A DNA stretch of 64,000 nt from Thinopyrum elongatum (GCA_011799875.1 CM022303.1:424818483-424882482), one strand, 5' to 3'. Positions 45,590-57,344 are shown, counted from the first letter of the stretch. Notes: generated by a model not told the origin, from the letters alone. A program made the numbers and translations.

Positions 45590-46230
45590 TGTGGAAAATA
45601 GCATACAGCTCATCTGCCATTATTTCTATTACTTTATAGCCCATTTGCTAATTCTTAAGGATTTTTTTGGAGCCCATATTCTTTTTGTAGTATTACAGTC
45701 CATATTCTGACCATGATTAAAAAATACAACAAAATTTTGCATATTTTGGTGCGGTCCGAACTGTTTTTAACCCCGAAATTTTGAGTCACATTCAAACTAA
45801 TTTGAAAAATAAATTTATATCAATTTAAAATCCAACATAATTTTCCCCACAAAAAAATCAATGAAATTTAAAATCTCAGAATCCTAAAAAAATAAATTTG
45901 AAGCTAATTGCCGGTTTGCTGTGTTTTTAAAATTTACATCCCATTTCTTACTATTTATAGCCCATTTTCTGGGCAAGCGAATACATCCCTCATCGTCTTC
46001 AAAGATTTGCAGCCCAGAAGGGCTAAGAAAAGCAAGTAGGCCTTGGTTGGGTATTCTATAAAAAATAGAACTGGGCTAGCCATTTTCAGAAAGAAAAAAA
46101 ACAATTGGGCTCGTCATGTGGTAAACATAAAATAAAAGTCTGGGCTACACGGGCCACAGCCCCCGCACAACCCCGTTAACACCCTGCTCCGTCTCTAAAA
46201 CTAAAAACAACTGCGTGAGCTGCTGGGTCA
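45590..46230. other. AT-rich spacer, no gene
   Basis: Words such as ATAGCCCATTT (45645, 45958) and long A/T runs; no open frame. It separates the second and third macro-repeat copies. Confidence 0.5.
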
Positions 46231-46661
46231 CTGGTGTCAGTCGCTCGTTGTGTAATTCTCTCGTTTATTGACTATACATTGACAATGGCATGGGACCCAG
46301 ATGTCAAACCATTAGGAGGACGCAGTTTTTGGCTTGTAATAACAAGGCATTTGCTTGCGTACTGCCATGACCCTGGCGGGTCCCTACTGTCATCCTATCC
46401 ACATACAGTCATCTACTGATTCCTCTCGGTTATTGACCATGTTGACAATGCCAAACGACGGTGCACCGCGCACGGTGAGTGTACCAATGCGGAGGATGAC
46501 GGCGAGGCATCGGATGGGAATGGATAGGAGCCGTGGAAGATGTGGCTGTCTAGTCACAAGCGCAGGGGAGTACGAGGGTTGACTGATTCGGGTGCGGGTG
46601 CAGTTTGGGGCTGACATCCCCAGAGAATAACAGGATGTGCGAGGGAATAGAGGGATGGATT

Positions 46662-49600
46662 TGTCACGCCCAATATGCGATCTGATCCAAGAGGAACTCG
46701 AAGGTCCCACCAAGGATAGAGCCGCATATTGAAGACGCTTTTGCAAGGTGGATATCATTACATCGTACCACATACAACACAAATGGGGATACATACAAAG
46801 GCATACAATCGCCACATGAATACATCAAACATCATACAGAAGAGCAGCATCCGACTACGGATGAAATCAAATGAAAAACACGAACGACATCCACCCTGCT
46901 AGCCCAGGCTGCCAACCAGGAACCTATCCCTCGATCGAAGAAGAATAAGTAGTAGAAGAACTCCAAAACAAGCAAGCATCACTCTCACGTCATGTCATCG
47001 GATTAACTGTACCTGCATCTGTTGTTGTAGTAATCTGTGAGCCACGGGGACTCAGCAATCCCATTACCATTGGTATCAAGACTAGCAAATCTTAATGGGT
47101 ATGGAATGGATAAGTGGTGAGGTTGCAGCAGCACTAAGCATTGTATGGTGGCTAACTTACGAGTACAAGAGTAAGAAGAGTTACTACGCATAACGGTCAC
47201 AAACTAGTCATGATCAATAACTGATCCTGAACTACTTACGAGTCAAACATAACCCCACCGTGTTCTCTTCCCGAACTCCCATGAAAAGAGACGGTCACGG
47301 TTACGCACATGATTGGTGTATTTTAATTCGGATCTGGTGTCAAGTTCTCTACAACCGGATATTATAAATTCCCATCTGCCACATAACCGTGGGCATGGCT
47401 TCCGAAAAGATTTAACCCTGCAGGGGTGCTCCAAGTGGTCCATTATAAATTCCACGCGCATCCAATGGAATATCCTCACACCATGAAGAACATGATGCTT
47501 ACGAAAAGGAATTTCGGTGGACCTGCCTCTCAAACAAAGGTAAAAACTAAACCAGCAAGACTGCCCGATGTGCCGACAATTCCGATAGGAGCCGCATATC
47601 TCGTTCTCAGGGCACGACCGGATGGGACAAGCTACGAGTAAAACCAGTCCTCGAGTTTCCCCGTGGTGGCCCCGCAGGCTGCCCATTTTGGACAAACACC
47701 ATCGGCACTGGCCCCACCTGTATGTTGAATTAAGAATCCTCGGGTAGCGCTAACTCCCTATGTGTCAATTTATTATCAGATTTATTATTATGTTGGCAAA
47801 TGTTAAAAACCAAAGTTGGGCCTTGCTGGTAGAGTTCTTCCCTAAGCGATTGGTCAGGGGGTTCCCAAGGAACATAACACCGGTATGACAGAAACTAGGG
47901 CGGCAAGAGTGGAACAAAACACCAAGCAAAAGGCTAAGCCTTCCACCCTTTACCAAGTATATAGATGCATTAATTAAATAAGAGATATTGTGATATCCCC
48001 TGATATCCATGTCCCAACATGGAACAATTTGCACTGCACCTGCAACTAGTAACGCTATAAGAGGGGCTGAGCAAAGCGGTAACATAGCCAAACAATGGTT
48101 TGCTGGGATGGTGGAAAAGGTTAGAGGCTTATCATGGCAATTTGGGAGGCTTGACAAACAAGTGGTAGGTGGCGCGACATAGCGATAGCATCGAGACAAC
48201 TAGCAAAGCAAAGATAGTAGTGGTATCCAGGGTAATGATCATCTTCCCTGAAATCTCGCTCGGAAGAAGATCGAGTCCATGAAGTAGACGAACCAACGTA
48301 GTCGAACGCATCCTCACAATCGCAACGAAACCGAAACTATCTAGAAGAAGCACAATCGGAAAGAAGCAAACAACACGGTAAACACACAACCATGAACAAG
48401 ACATGATGCACAATCAAGTATGATGCATGACAAGGTTAAATGTTGTTACTCATGGAAAGAGATGGTGCATGAAAGAACCCCACATCAAAACAAGTTTAAA
48501 TGAGGCCGGAAACAACACATCACAATTCCGGAAACTCCCCATATGCAAATTTTGAATTTGGTACAGATCTGAACAAAACATTATGTTGAAGTTTTTAAAT
48601 AGCAAGTTAAAATGCACCACGATGATCTACATGTTTTTCTAATCAAGTTACATATGTAGATCATTTAATTCGGAGCTACGGTCTAGAAGATATGAGCTAA
48701 ACAAGTTTAACATGGCATTGATGCAAATGCAAGCAAAACACAATCACAAACACTTCAAAACATGGATGCAACAAGATATTATGAAACTATATGCAATTCT
48801 AAGCAAGTTTCATATAGGACATGACCAAAACGAAGCAACGGATCAACACATACACACAAGTCAAGTTTAAATAACAATCTGTCCAAAACAGCAACTAGGC
48901 ATATTGCAAGCATCAAAACAACATGCTACAGAAACTATATGGGCACAAACTTGATATGAACTTGAAGTAGATATAATATTCTTCAATTCATCTTTAAGGT
49001 TCAGGTTCATAAGCATCATGGTTAATTTACTATGATCCATGCAAAATGCAATGTTCTGAAAAACTGGGCATATACTTGAGCAGAGTTAATATGATGGCAT
49101 GTTGGAGGCATGAAACAAATATGCTACAGTAGTAGAACATGGCATCAATTGGCATAGCATGGTAGTACATATCATGGAGCTCAAAACACACAACATGGCA
49201 TATACATAGGAGCAACAGGTTCATGGGAACCATCAAAACAATATGCAACCATGAATTCAAAAATCTGGGAACACAAACATTAACATCATGATGCTGAATT
49301 GGGATGCACATAACAGTGAGCATAGCAATTTTAATATTTATAAAGAATACATGGGCATGTAGTAGACATGGCATACTCCAACTTACTCCATGGGCACAAC
49401 TTCATAGGATGCATAGATTAATTACTATGATGTTTGCAAAATGGAACATGCTGTTAACAGGTTGACAGATTTAGCATGATGGCAACTTTAGAGCAAGAAT
49501 AAGTCATGCTATAGCAACCCTACATGGCAAACAAGGGCATGGAATCAAAGTACACATAACATAGAGCAAATCACATGAAGGAACCATATGCATATGACTT

Positions 49601-51303
49601 AGTGGGAACCATCAAGCAAACATTCAAAGTTATAACAGTTTCAGCACTTAACATCAGGAGGCACTTTTGCAATGAAGATTATGACATGTAGATGAACCCT
49701 AACATGAATTCAACAGCCACCAACATGAAGATCATGAAGAGCAGATGGTTTTACATATATAAATCATCTCCATCCACTGAACAGGTTAAGAGCTACACCC
49801 AACACAAAATGCAATATGACAATATTTCCAGAAATGACTTTGTCGAAAATTGACAGTCCTGAGATAGGCGCTCAATAGCTATATCGCGCCTGAGCGTCTA
49901 ACAAAGGAGGCGAGCTGGGCCGGGGTCCTCACCAGATGGGCCAAGGCCCGTCGGATCTGAGCGCTGCTGGGCCTGCCACGGGGCCCACGCGCGGATGCGA
50001 GCGTGGCTGGGGTCGTCGTCCTCCTCTGCTCGATGCAGAGGCAGGAACAGGCATGACGGTGCTAGCATCTCACTGCCAATGCGAACGCGCCAGTGACGAG
50101 GAACGGCGGGAATGAGCAAAGGACGGCGGGTCGGGTCCCGTGGTGGCCGGATCTGGCCGGAGGCGAGGGGAAGATGGCGGATCCGACGCGGTGGAGTCCC
50201 CTGAAGAGGGAGAGCGGGTGAGGCATGATGAGAAGAAGGGTGGCGAGGTTAGGCGGCTCACCAGGACGGCGGGGGTTGATGACGGGAGGTGGAGGTCGGC
50301 AGCGGGGTCCGCGGAGGCACGAGGTCCGGCCGGATCTCACCGGATCCGGGCCTGAGGGGGACCATCGGCGATGTAGCGGGGCGTTGCTGGTGCGGCGGAG
50401 GACTCCGTCGGGGCAGGGGCTTGCGGGAGCTCGGGCTCCTGTCGCTGGAGCTCGGGAGCGAGGGGCGCAGGGCGCTCGGGCCCGATTCGGCCCGGGGGCG
50501 GGCCTGGCCTGGGCCGCGCGGGCTGCGGCGGAGGGAGGCACAGGGAGGCGACATGGCGGGCTCTGATAGCCCGCGGGCGGCGGCGCAGGTGGATTCAGGT
50601 GGCGGGGCGGCTGGGTGGAGGGGCGACAAGTGGCACGGTGGAGGTGGATCGACGCTAAAAATGAGGGGGGGCTAGCGGCGATTGCGGGAAGAAAGAGGGG
50701 GTAGGCTAGGTTTCCATATATGGACGAGGGGGTGTCCATATATAGGCAGGGATGGCTAGGGTTTGGGTTTAGGGGGGGGTTTTGGAGCCCTCCGATCGCG
50801 ATCCGATGGCACCGGTCGGAGGGGGGATGGAGCAGGCCTAGTGGCCTATGTAGAAAAGGTTGGGCTGAGAAGAGAGGGAAGGAGTGCAGCCCGACAACGG
50901 TTTTCGGATACCGAAAATGTCCGACGAATATACCAGCTATAGTGCTGCTATAGTTATCCGTTAGGGCATCAAACGGACTCCGAATGCGACGAAACTTGGC
51001 AGGCGGTCTACCGATAATAAAACAGGACTGCACGCTAACTTTTAACCCATTCTGAGAACATTTTTATCCCACTTATAAAAATAATATTTTGAAGGTGTCG
51101 CGGGCGCGTGCGAGTGTGGTTGGACTCAGAACGGACAACGGAGAGGACGGGAGTCCCAGCAACTACGGACAGATGCAAGTTTTAAAAAGCATGTAGATGA
51201 AATGCACATGATGACATGGCAAAGTGCAACACGCAAGTGAATGACATGGCAACATCGACGAATAAACAGAAGACAACTGGCGCATCGGTCTCGGGGCGTC
51301 ACA
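46662..51303 (-). mobile_element. Solo LTR of 4.64 kb, antisense
   Basis: The segment begins TGTCACGCCC and ends GGGGCGTCACA, flanked by GGATT on both sides (46657-46661 and 51304-51308). No second copy of either end is present and there is no primer site, purine tract or coding region, so it is a solo LTR of unusual length. In the minus sense it starts TGTGACGCCCCGAGACCGAT; tandem TATA-like CATATATAGG and CCATATATGG words near 50715-50745 indicate the promoter. A very GC-rich leader (50700-49900) follows and then about 3 kb of A/CATG-rich DNA. LTRs of this size are known from LARD elements such as Sukkula; the family is not settled here. Confidence 0.75.
50715..50745 (-). promoter_or_regulatory. 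TATA boxes of the 4.64-kb solo LTR
   Basis: CCATATATGG at about 50714-50723 and CCATATATAGG at about 50733-50743, on the minus strand, stand before a GC-rich leader with CCTAGCC and CCGCC words. They are a plausible promoter; which of the two acts cannot be told. Confidence 0.4.
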
Positions 51304-51308
51304 GGATT

Positions 51309-51545
51309 GGCCAAGTTTTAGGGTACGGTAGGGCAGCGGAGGCGCAGCCAGTCGTGTGAGGCGGGAGCAGGAAGGACCGACGGCATGGTTTGGTTTGGGC
51401 GGATGGAGGAAGAAGACAAGAGATAGAAGAAACACGACAGATATTGGATGTCAATCCATTGGCTGGTAGGCAAAATTGTTTGTTGACTAAGTCGACACCA
51501 CCTTGGATAGGCTTTTTCCTCGTGGGTCCCAAATGTCAGAATCCA
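51309..51545. repeat. Third macro-repeat copy, right part
   Basis: GGGCGGATGGAGGAAGAAGA, then GTTTGTTGACTAAGTCGACA and GTGGGTCCCAAATGTCAG, continue the unit broken at 46661. Together the two parts match 45300-45590. Confidence 0.7.
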
Positions 51546-51901
51546 AATCTGTCACGGCCATGCAGCCTTTCTTATGAAGAATTACATCCTACTTGGTGTG
51601 CTAGCTCAAAAAAAGTTTGTGGGTGCTGGCGGACGCTAAGCACTTGGGTTCTATAATGCACAATGAGCTCAAGCAACCGACGAGAGTGATGTTATTTCCC
51701 TTAGTTGGGATTTGTTACAATATTTCTCTCTTAATTAAGGAAATGGTAAGTCATTTGTCTTGTTTCAAAGAAAATATGACAGTCCCAGCCGAGTTAAAAA
51801 GGGCAACAACATCTAACTCAAGCTTACAAACGGTACAAAAGCACAAGGATTAATTGTTCATCAAGTATAGACAAAACCCAGATTGAACATGGCAATAACA
51901 T
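51546..51901. other. No gene seen, possibly 3' flank of the F-box fragment
   Basis: AT-rich sequence without repeats recognised. It lies directly downstream of the minus-strand F-box fragment's stop and may be its former 3' untranslated region. Confidence 0.35.
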
Positions 51902-53090
51902 CTAACCCAACCACTGTTCTTGGCAGTCACAATAAAATGGATCGGTCTGATCCATAAAATCAACATCCCGTGCCAAAAAATTTACTAGAATATGACGACA
52001 AGTTGTTGTAAATAGAAGCCGAGCATGTTCAGAAGCCCATTTGTCCACCTGAAACTTCTTTTTTTGCTGTTCAACATATCCATCCGTGAGAAATTTCTCG
52101 TTGAAAAACTTAAGCCTCATGGACAATAGTAACCTCGCATTCAACAGGAAGAATGTAACAAAGCTTCTGTTTGCCTGGTTGGATGCATATCCTTCCATCG
52201 TTATTGTCCTCAAACGAATGTCATGAGAACTAAGAAAATCCGGTGCTTATTATGCCACCGATTGGTTATACATTTTTCTCCATGTGTTAGTGTCTAAGTA
52301 GACATGAAGATTGAAAACAGTTAAGGTCTAAAAAAAGAGTATGCCGAAAGAGCGACAGCTGAACTGTAATTCTACTACAATATATATGGGCTTTCAATGT
52401 GCATGAAATCATCACTTTTATATACAAATTCTTCAAACATGGAAAGCATCGCAACAAGCCAATAATTATGTTTAGATCACAACTAAACATTCTGATATAT
52501 ATGATTTGTACAGAATCCAACACCATTGATAGTCTATCCATGGACGAACTCTTCATTGAGCATATAACATAATATTAGTACCCAAAGTGTACTCCAAGAT
52601 GATATAAAAATTATGCGCACAAATGAAAAATGCAAGTTATGATTACAAAAGTGTAGATGATAATATACAGTACCTGAATAAGTGTGGAGGCAAACACCAT
52701 CTTCTGATCATTAAATGGATCACAAATTACACCCAAGGTCTCCAGTTTAGGCGCATAGACGACAATTATTTGTGAAGGTACATAACAATAATCAAGGAGC
52801 AACCTTTGAAGTGAAGGGGCATCCTCGATGATGAGCTGTTGTCTTTCAAAACAAATTCCAATGCTTTTAAGGTGAGGCGACTTTATTTGGAGATAACAGA
52901 TACGGATTTCTATTCCCAAAATAAGCAGCAAGCACTCCAGGGCAGGGCAACTAGAGTGGATGATGCTGTGCAGTGAGGCCTCTGACAGATCAACCACCAC
53001 AAGCGAAAGTTTTTTTAGCAGTGGGAGTCGAAGCATTTGTACCAGATTGTCTAGTAGATGGCACCGGGCGAAGGTGGCGGTGTGGAGAGA
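51902..53090 (-). pseudogene. F-box/LRR (FBD-type) gene, 3' part only, three exons
   Basis: Minus-strand exons with plausible splice sites encode the C-terminal part of a plant F-box/LRR protein. Exon 1 (about 53090-52674) has FARCHLLDNLVQMLRLPLLK, then SCPALECLLLILG and APKLETLGVICD, typical leucine-rich units, and ends CAG|GTACTG. Exon 2 (about 52545-52416) has DRLSMVLDSVQIIYIRM and LLRCFPCLKNLYIK. Exon 3 (52245-51902) starts after AG with APDFLSSHDIRLRTITMEGY and contains FVTFFLLNARLLLSMRLKF, the FBD-like end. In such proteins this part binds the substrate while the missing N-terminal F-box binds SKP1 of the ubiquitin ligase. No F-box is encoded up to 53646. It is either a truncated host gene or a fragment carried by a transposon. 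Confidence 0.7.
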
Positions 53091-53641
53091 GAAGGAAAAT
53101 CATGAGATGGACAATGGTGGTGTGGGCACAAATACATGGCATTCGGTTTGTGGTCTGTTATTTTCGTAGTAATGGTAGAACTCAAGCTGCTGGAGTTTTT
53201 CTAATTCACGGGATGTAGATCACTGAATATCATAAGTTTGATTCCTTGCAATAGTTTTGCCATATAGAGATGGTGATATGTGGGCTGTACTAGTGAATAA
53301 TTGTGGTTTAGTAAGAATATTGGTGTTGAGGTTTGTGATTCCCGAAGCATGCACCTATAGTCTCCCATTATGCTAAGAAGTTGAAGCACAATTTATTATT
53401 GAATGTCCTTTGCACGAAGATCGGGGGCGCGTGATGGTTAACTCCTACCAACCTCCCCCTAGGGGTATGCGTAGTAGTACTTTGCTTCGAGGGCTAATAA
53501 ACTTTTGCAATAAGTATGTGAGTTCTTTATGACTAATGTGAGTCCATGGATTATATGCACTCTCACCTTTCCGCAATTTGCTAGCCTCTTCGATACCGTG
53601 CATTGCCCTTTCTCACCTCGAGAGTTGGTGCAAACTACGCT
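53091..53641. other. No gene seen
   Basis: The right half (53380-53640), with CCTCCCCCTAGGGGTATGCG and the GTAGTAGTACTTTGCTTCG stretch, looks like dispersed grass repeat DNA from memory. No coding frame. The F-box part expected upstream of 53090 is absent. Confidence 0.4.
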
Positions 53642-53646
53642 GGTGC

Positions 53647-55383
53647 TGCTGGGAAACGTTGCAGAAAACAAAAAAATTCTACGCACATGCAAGATCTATC
53701 AAGGAGATGCATAGCAACGAGAGGGGAGAGTGTGTCTACGCACCCTCGTAGACCGTAAGCGAAAGCGTTTGACAACGCGGATGATGTAGTCGAACTTCTT
53801 CGCGTTCCAACCGATCGAGCACCGTACGTACGGCACCTCCGTGTTCAGCACACGTTCAGCTCGATGACGTCCTCCGCCTTCTTTATCCAGCAAGACGGCG
53901 AGGTAGTGGATGAGTTCCGGCAGCACGACGGCATGGTGACGATGATGGTGAAGCTATCTCCGCAGGGCTTCGCCTAAGCACTACAAAAATATGACCGGGG
54001 GTGTAAACGGTGGAGGGGGGCACCGCACACGGCTAAGGGATTGTTGTGCTTGTGCTAGGCGCCCCCCTCCCACATATATATAGGTGGGGGGAGGGAGCAG
54101 CCAGGAGGGCGCCCCAAGTAGGTTGAATCCTACTTGGGGTCCTCCCAAAGTGCCCCCCCTTTCCTTATTTGCCGGAGAAGAAAGGAAAAGGGGGGAAGAG
54201 AGAAGGAAGGGGAGGCCGAATCCTCCCCCCTTTCCTTTCCCCACTTGGGCGGCTGCCATGGGGGGCGCGCCAGCCCCTTGTGGGCTGGTGTGCTCCCCTC
54301 TTATGGCCCAATAGGCCCAATACTCTCCCGGAGTTGACCGGTACCCCCTCCGGTACTCCGATGACTATCCGGTTTTCTCCGAAACACTTCCGGTGTCCGA
54401 ATACCATCATCCTATATATCAATCTTTACCTCTCGACCATTTCGAGACTCCTCGTCATATCCGTGATCTCATCCGGGACTCCGAACAACATTGAGTCACC
54501 AAATCATATAACTCATATAACACTATATCGTCAACGAACGTTAAGCGTGCGGACCCTACGGGTTCGAGAACTATGTAATCATGACTGAGACACCTCTCCG
54601 GTTAATAACCAATAGCGGAACCTGGATGCCCATATTGGCTCCTACATATTCTACGAAGATCTTTATCGGTCGAACCATTATGACAACATACGTAATTCCC
54701 TTTGTCCCTCGGTAAGTTACTTGCCCGAGATTCGATCGTCGGTATCTTCATAGCTAGTTCAATCTCGTTACTGGCAAGTCTCTTTACTCGTTCCGTAATA
54801 CATCATCCTATAACTAACTCATTAGTCACTTTGCTTGCAAGGCTTCTTATGATGTGTATTACCGAGAGGGCCTAGAGATACCTCTCCGATACTCGGAGTG
54901 ACAAATCCTAATCTCGATCTATGCCAACTCAACAAACACCTTCGGAGATACCTGTAGAGCGTCTTTATGATCACCCAGTTATGTTGTGACGTTTGATAGC
55001 ATACAAGGTATTCCTCCGGTATCCGGGAGTTGCATAATCTCATAGTCGAAGGAATATGTATTTGACATGAAGAAAGCAATAGCAATAAACTGAACGATCA
55101 ATATGCTAAGCTAACGGATGGTTCTTGTCCATCACATCATTCTCCTAATGATGTGATCCCGTTATCAAATGACAACACATGTCTATGGTTAGGAAACCTT
55201 AACCATCTTTGATCAACAAGCTAGTCTAGTAGAGGCTTACTAGGGACACGGTGTTTGTTTATGTATTCACATGTATTTAAGTTTCCGATCAATACAATTC
55301 TAGCATGAATAATAAATCTTTATCATGAATAAGGAAATATAAAATAACAACTTTATTATTGCCTCTAGGGCATATTTCCTTCA
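53647..55383 (-). repeat. 3' LTR of C1 (1737 bp)
   Basis: It runs from TGCTGGGAAACG to CTCTAGGGCATATTTCCTTCA. The TATATATAGG promoter on the minus strand is at about 54075-54086. GC-rich frames around 53980-54590 are LTR shadows. The CACTACAAAAATATG word at 53979 is part of the LTR and not a CACTA end. Confidence 0.85.
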
Positions 55384-55470
55384 GTCTCCCACTTGCACTA
55401 GAGTCAATAATCTAGATTACATAGTAATGAATCTAGCACCCATGGAGTCTTGGTGCTGATCATGTTTTGC

Positions 55471-56122
55471 TCACGGAAGAGGCTTAGTCAATGGGTCTGC
55501 CACATTCAGATCCGTATGTATTTTGCAAATCTCTATGTCTCCATCCTTGACCTTTTCACAAAAGGAGTTGAAGCGTCTCTTTATGTGTTTGGTTCTCTTG
55601 TGAAACCTGGATTCCTTCGCCAAGGCAATTGCTCCAGTGTTGTCACAAAAGATTTTCATTGGGCCCGATGCACTAGGTATTACACCTAGATCAGATATGA
55701 ACTCCTTCATCCAGACTCCTTCATGTGCTGCTTCCGAAGCAGCTATGTACTCCGCTTCACACGTAGATCCCGCCACGACGCTCTGCTTGGAACTGCACCA
55801 ACTGACAGCTCCACCATTCAATATAAACACGTGTCCGGTTTGTGACTTAGAGTCATCCAGATTAGTGTCGAAGCTAGCATCGACGTAACCATTTACGACG
55901 AGCTCTTCGTCACCTCCATAAACGAGAAACATATCCTTGGTCCTTTTTAGGTACTTCAGGATGTTCTTGACCGCTGTCCAGTGATCCACTCCTGGATTAC
56001 TTTGGTACCTCCCTGCCAGACTTATGGAAAGGCACACATCAGGTCTGGTACACAGCATAGCATACATGATAGAACCTATGGCTGAGGCATAGGGAATGAC
56101 TTTCATTTTCTCTCTATCTTCT
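55471..56122 (-). pseudogene. pol: C1 pol, RNase H end
   Basis: A clean minus-strand frame of 211 codons reads from KVIPYASAIGSIMYAMLCTR through SISLAGRYQSNPGVDHWTAV and VNGYVDASFDTNLDDSKSQT to VVAGSTCEAEYIAASEAAHE and DNTGAIALAKE, ending DLNVADPLTKPLP. These are the copia RNase H motifs in the usual order. The reading is open back to 56117, where the palindromic element enters between the AED and the preceding residues. There are no stops, unlike C2. The remaining pol and gag are outside or lost. C1 carries TGG at the position where C2 has a stop (VSWC against VS*C). Confidence 0.9.
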
Positions 56123-57344
56123 TATAACACCCCTATGTAATTGCCACTATGATCAGCTGATGATTATGCCAAGTCATGACCATTTGCAGTGCCAAGTCAC
56201 TTGGATTAATGAACAATTCAAATTCAATTCTGAAAATCAACTCAAATTCATAAGTGAAATATGAAGTTGATCAAACCTTATTGGAAAAATGTTCATTAAA
56301 TAGCAAATATTCCAGAATCACTAATAAAAATATCACCAGTAATACTTGGATTAATTAAATGACTCAAACAATATGAAACAGCACCAAAACAGCAATATAT
56401 AATACATTTAAAATTATATCAATTTCAAATGAAGCCCAACTTTGCTCAAACCAATTTTTGGTGAATGCTTACATTGCATATTAATATTTGAGCCAAGTCC
56501 CATATTTTACAAAAGTGCAAAAGTGTCCTAACTAATACAAAACCGAAAAGAAATAAAAGAAAAACACAAAACTGAAATAGAAAAAAATAATATGAGGCAC
56601 TATGCACTGGGCCTTAGTGCACAGTGCCCCGATCGTAGCCCACCTGGCCCAACTCCTCCTCTCTCCCTCGCGTGTCACCTTCCCCCTGGGGAACGGGCCT
56701 CGCCCTTATCCCCTCCGCCTCCCTGTAGTGTCGGCGGGCGTCGCTGTGTCGACGTCCGGTCGGTGCGCGCGTGGCGACCAGGGGGAAGGTGACACGCGAG
56801 GGAGAGAGGAGGAGTTGGGCCAGGTGGGCTACGATCGGGGCACTGTGCACTAAGGCCCAATGCACAGTGCCTCGTATTATTTTTTTCTATTTCAGTTTTG
56901 TGTTTTTCTTTTATTTCTTTTCGGTTTTGTATTAGTTAGGACACTTTTGCACTTTTGTAAAATATGGGACTTGGCTCAAATATTAATATGCAATGTAAGC
57001 ATTCACCAAAAATTGGTTTGAGCAAAGTTGGGCTTCATTTGAAATTGATATAATTTTAAATGTATTATATATTGTTGTTTTGGTGCTGTTTCATATTGTT
57101 TGAGTCATTTAATTAATCCAAGTATTACTGGTGATATTTTTATTAGTGATTCTGGAATATTTGCTATTTAATGAACATTTTTCCAATAAGGTTTGATCAA
57201 CTTCATATTTCACTTATGAATTTGAGTTGATTTTCAGAATTGAATTTGAATTGTTCATTAATCCAAGTGACTTGGCACTGCAAATGGTCATGACTTGGCA
57301 TCATCATCAGTTGATCATAGTGGCAATTACATAGGGGTGTTACA
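56123..57344. mobile_element. Palindromic foldback element with LTR-like ends, 567-bp arms
   Basis: The left arm (56123-56689) and the right arm (56778-57344) are inverted copies of equal length. By direct comparison they differ at seven positions, six of them transitions, so they are about 98.8% identical. An 88-bp GC-rich loop separates them. The ends are TATAACACCCC on the left and, reversed, TGTAACACCCC on the right. A 5-bp duplication, CTTCT, flanks the element (56118-56122 and 57345-57349), and removal restores the copia pol reading of C1. TG...CA ends with a 5-bp duplication are typical of LTR retrotransposon integration, not of common TIR transposons. It has no ORF of its own; the mirrored frames near the centre are a consequence of symmetry. 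Confidence 0.93.

Larger units (their letters stand above)
44161..46661. repeat. Macro-repeats of about 600-750 bp around GTGGGTCCCAGCTGTCAG
   Basis: A unit with GTGGGTCCCAGCTGTCAGG, AAGGAGGCACTTCCTTGCGTGCGAAGATG, a GATGGCTGTYRTTYATTGACCACG word, a GC-rich part (ATGRCGAGGC to GGGAGTACGAGGGTTG) and TTGACTAAGTTGACA recurs from about 44165, 44810 and, more decayed, 46270 onward. The third copy is split by the solo LTR at 46662 and ends at 51309-51545. The minus-strand frames in the GC-rich parts (44331-44720, 45013-45471, 46390-46815) sit at the same place in each unit. They look like TE-derived sequence rather than genes. Confidence 0.75.

Noticed and set aside
47243..47695. 150-codon minus-strand frame in the solo LTR
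   Set aside because: It lies inside a non-coding LTR, has no recognised domain and no homologue elsewhere in the window.
50062..51033. 323-codon minus-strand frame, the longest outside gag/pol
   Set aside because: It lies in the GC-rich leader of the solo LTR, crosses the TATA region, is low-complexity (Pro, Ser, Arg) and overlaps open frames on the other strand; GC-rich DNA lacks stops by chance.
53979..53993. CACTACAAAAATATG, a possible CACTA end
   Set aside because: It is inside the C1 LTR at a position where the other Angela LTRs have related sequence, with no partner end or duplication.
56602..56865. Two 83-codon frames with the same N-terminus on opposite strands
   Set aside because: The identity follows from the palindrome; it is not evidence for a protein.
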